Shown: piece after piece, positions 5,812 to 7,164 of the stretch
How the letters are laid out: every line of letters begins with the position of its first letter
How positions within the stretch are numbered: the first letter of the stretch is position 1
Assembly: GCA_018657375.1 (NCBI GenBank)
Contig: JABHXI010000040.1
Span: forward strand, 1-7,164
DNA from: Candidatus Nitrosopumilus sp.
GTDB lineage: Archaea > Thermoproteota > Nitrososphaeria > Nitrososphaerales > Nitrosopumilaceae
Length of the DNA stretch: 7,164 bases
Reading direction: 5' to 3'
Position numbers and translations under genes: made by a program
Notes under the pieces: model-generated
Database searches by the model: none
Told to the model about the DNA's origin: nothing
What the model saw: only the letters and a program-made list of their open reading frames with translations

Positions 5812-5819
5812 CTTTAAAG
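5812..5819 (-). promoter_or_regulatory. TATA box for the BtuF-like gene
   Basis: CTTTAAAG (5812-5819, palindromic) is centred about 26 bases before the ATG at 5789, ideal for a leaderless transcript. Directly downstream on the minus strand is AGTTTGTAACG (5813-5803), an 11-mer that also occurs downstream of the TATA-like box of the cysteine-rich gene (92-102). Confidence 0.42.
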
Positions 5820-5842
5820 ATTACACATACAGTAACTATTCA

Positions 5843-5867
5843 TTTTAAAAATTAGTCAAGTTAATAG
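5843..5867 (+). promoter_or_regulatory. Promoter region of nreA
   Basis: Two candidate boxes are present. TTTTAAAAA (5843-5851) would give a start near 5873 and an 18-base leader. TTAATAG (5861-5867) is centred about 27 bases before the ATG at 5891 and would give a leaderless transcript. No Shine-Dalgarno-like sequence precedes the ATG, which slightly favours the second. The divergent gene's box lies 24 bases to the left, so the two promoters share one compact control region. Confidence 0.35.
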
Positions 5868-5890
5868 GCTCTTTTTAGGCACAAATAACA

Positions 5891-7048
5891 ATGTCATCAG
5901 ACTCCCAAGAGATACGACGATCAATATTATCAAAATGGCATAAAACTTTATCAGAATATGGAAATTTATTTTCATCAGACACCGTTAGCGGCACTAGTCC
6001 GCCATCAGTATTTGTGGGATCATATAATTATCCAAAAGTGTTTGTAGGTCCAATGGTTCCACCGATTCATGGCGACACCAGTTTGTTGGATAACCCTGAA
6101 AAATGGAAAGGTAGATCACTTGAGGAAATCATAAATTTTCGCCTGAACTTAGTAAGAGGAGTTCAAAAAACAGGAATTGAAGAAACAGAAGGCAGGTATA
6201 TTGAGAATCTTCAAGAAATTACCATGTCAGAAAAACCCACAGACTTAGATTTAGTTTTCATGAAAAATACATCAGCAGACATTTCCATGGATGGGGAAAG
6301 TGCACCTTTTGGCCCCACAGGCGAAATAAAATCTGCAAAGTTTTCCGGAAGTACATCAGCCAAACCAATTGAAAAAATATTCTATGACAAGGATATGAAA
6401 GCACAAGATGCAGTTTTAAAATTATATAATTCAGGAATTGAAATTTCTAAAATTCAAAAATGCTTCAGCATCGGAATGCTAGGTAAGAAAAGAAAACTAG
6501 TTCCAACAAAATGGAGCATCACAGCAACAGACGACATAATTTCAAAGTCAATAGTTAAAGAAATTTTAGAAAACAGTGTAATTGATACGTGCAAAGTTTT
6601 TTCATACGAACATTTAGGAAATATGTTTTCAGTAATTTTGTTTCCGCATAGATGGATTTTTGAAATGATTGAGGGATGGTATTCAAACGGAGTTTTAGGA
6701 TTTGGCTCAGATAGCGAGGATGCAAGAGGCATAGATCATCCGCCACGCATTGCAGGAGCATATTTTGCTGCAAAACTAGGAGTTTCAGAATACTTGCTAA
6801 AAAACAAAATTCAAGCGGGGGTTTTAATTTTTAGAGAAATAAGACCAGAATACGCCATTCCAGTCGGAGTTTGGCAAGTTCGTGAGGGCATTAGAGAAGC
6901 TATGAAGCAAAAGCCAGAGATGGCGTCAAACTTTAACCATGCATTGGATTTAGCGTCGGCAAAAACAAGCGTAAGTAAAAAAGAATGGATCGTAAACGGA
7001 GATATCATCAACAGGGTTAGGCAAAAAACAATTTTAGATTTCATCTAA
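5891..7048 (+). CDS. nreA: Archaeal Nre-family DNA repair protein (NreA), C-terminal PIP-box
   Basis: NreA is an archaeal repair factor shown in Haloferax to act on mitomycin C damage with the UvrABC pathway and PCNA. The 385-residue protein shows both conserved parts of the family. Nre_N has PPSVFVGSYNYPKVFVGPMV (37-56) and the PTDLDLVF region (116-123). Nre_C has GKKRKLVPTKWSITATDD (198-215), FPHRWIFEMIEGW (251-263) and RPEYAIPVGVWQVRE (318-332). It ends in Q378-K-T-I381-L-D-F384-I385, a PCNA-interacting box of the Q-x-x-h-x-x-a-a type with Ile at the last aromatic site. The only cysteines are C191 and C234, so the N-terminal C4 zinc finger found in some euryarchaeal Nre proteins is absent. 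ATG at 5891 fits the conserved N-terminus. Confidence 0.93.
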   Translation: MSSDSQEIRRSILSKWHKTLSEYGNLFSSDTVSGTSPPSVFVGSYNYPKVFVGPMVPPIHGDTSLLDNPEKWKGRSLEEIINFRLNLVRGVQKTGIEETEGRYIENLQEITMSEKPTDLDLVFMKNTSADISMDGESAPFGPTGEIKSAKFSGSTSAKPIEKIFYDKDMKAQDAVLKLYNSGIEISKIQKCFSIGMLGKKRKLVPTKWSITATDDIISKSIVKEILENSVIDTCKVFSYEHLGNMFSVILFPHRWIFEMIEGWYSNGVLGFGSDSEDARGIDHPPRIAGAYFAAKLGVSEYLLKNKIQAGVLIFREIRPEYAIPVGVWQVREGIREAMKQKPEMASNFNHALDLASAKTSVSKKEWIVNGDIINRVRQKTILDFI

Positions 7049-7077
7049 TGAAGTAAAAGGAAAAATTAAACGTATTA

Positions 7078-7164
7078 TTACCAGAATGAACGAATTCGCT
7101 CTACAGTTCGATATCTATCGTGTAGAAGGAATCCAGACATTAATCCCATTACTGAACCAAATAT
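7078..7164 (-). CDS. 3' end of a gene cut by the window edge, probable membrane protein
   Basis: Reading the minus strand from the window edge, one frame stays open for 28 codons and ends in two tandem TAA stops (7078-7080, then 7075-7077). The tail begins I-F-G-S-V-M-G-L-M-S-G-F-L-L, a Gly-rich hydrophobic stretch like the end of a membrane helix, and continues H-D-R-Y-R-T-V-E-R-I-R-S-F-W, a basic amphipathic end likely on the cytoplasmic side. The start and most of the gene lie beyond the window, so its identity cannot be given. It converges on nreA with 29 bases between the stops. Confidence 0.6.
   Translation of the reverse strand: MFGSVMGLMSGFLLHDRYRTVERIRSFW

Noticed and set aside
6454..7044. 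Minus-strand open frames inside nreA
   Set aside because: They overlap the strongly conserved Nre_C region in antisense and lack any domain pattern.
1..7164. CRISPR array, insertion sequence, prophage or defence island
   Set aside because: No spaced direct repeats, transposase or integrase motifs, or phage genes are seen, and base composition looks uniform.

Overview
The window is AT-rich, gene-dense archaeal DNA. The gene content points to an ammonia-oxidising archaeon of the Nitrososphaerota (Nitrosopumilales-like): an Nre-family repair protein, a DUF432 protein paired with an MscS channel, and a stand-alone ammonia-type NAD synthetase beside CysRS. Short or absent leaders with A/T-rich boxes about 26 bases upstream, and very short intergenic gaps, fit the same group. 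The lineage is inferred from the protein families and base composition; no marker RNA is present.

Left part (1-2954, all on +): a 60-residue cysteine-rich protein that resembles bacterial metallothioneins comes first. It is followed by nadE (TTG start) and cysS, separated by one base and clearly one operon, then a 92-residue protein with two predicted membrane helices. Between cysS and the membrane protein lies a small set of inverted repeats.

Middle part (2951-5789, all on -): read in the direction of transcription, this holds a cytosolic cobalamin/iron-siderophore-binding-like protein (BtuF/TroA fold, no signal peptide), a very basic 66-residue protein, a DUF432 protein, and a three-helix MscS-type mechanosensitive channel whose start codon overlaps the DUF432 stop. 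The channel gene converges on the small membrane protein gene, and both stop codons sit in one TTAA.

Right part (5891-7164): nreA, a PCNA-associated DNA repair factor with a C-terminal PIP-box, is divergent from the BtuF-like gene across a 101-base promoter region. At the right edge the last 28 codons of another minus-strand gene, probably a membrane protein, converge on nreA.

Most of this is housekeeping. The observations most worth a second look are the metallothionein-like protein with a palindrome beside its promoter, the translationally coupled DUF432-MscS pair, the orphan cytosolic BtuF-like protein, and an 8-mer (CTAATTTT/AAAATTAG) that by eye occurs only between genes. I see no RNA genes, mobile elements, CRISPR arrays or obvious foreign DNA.
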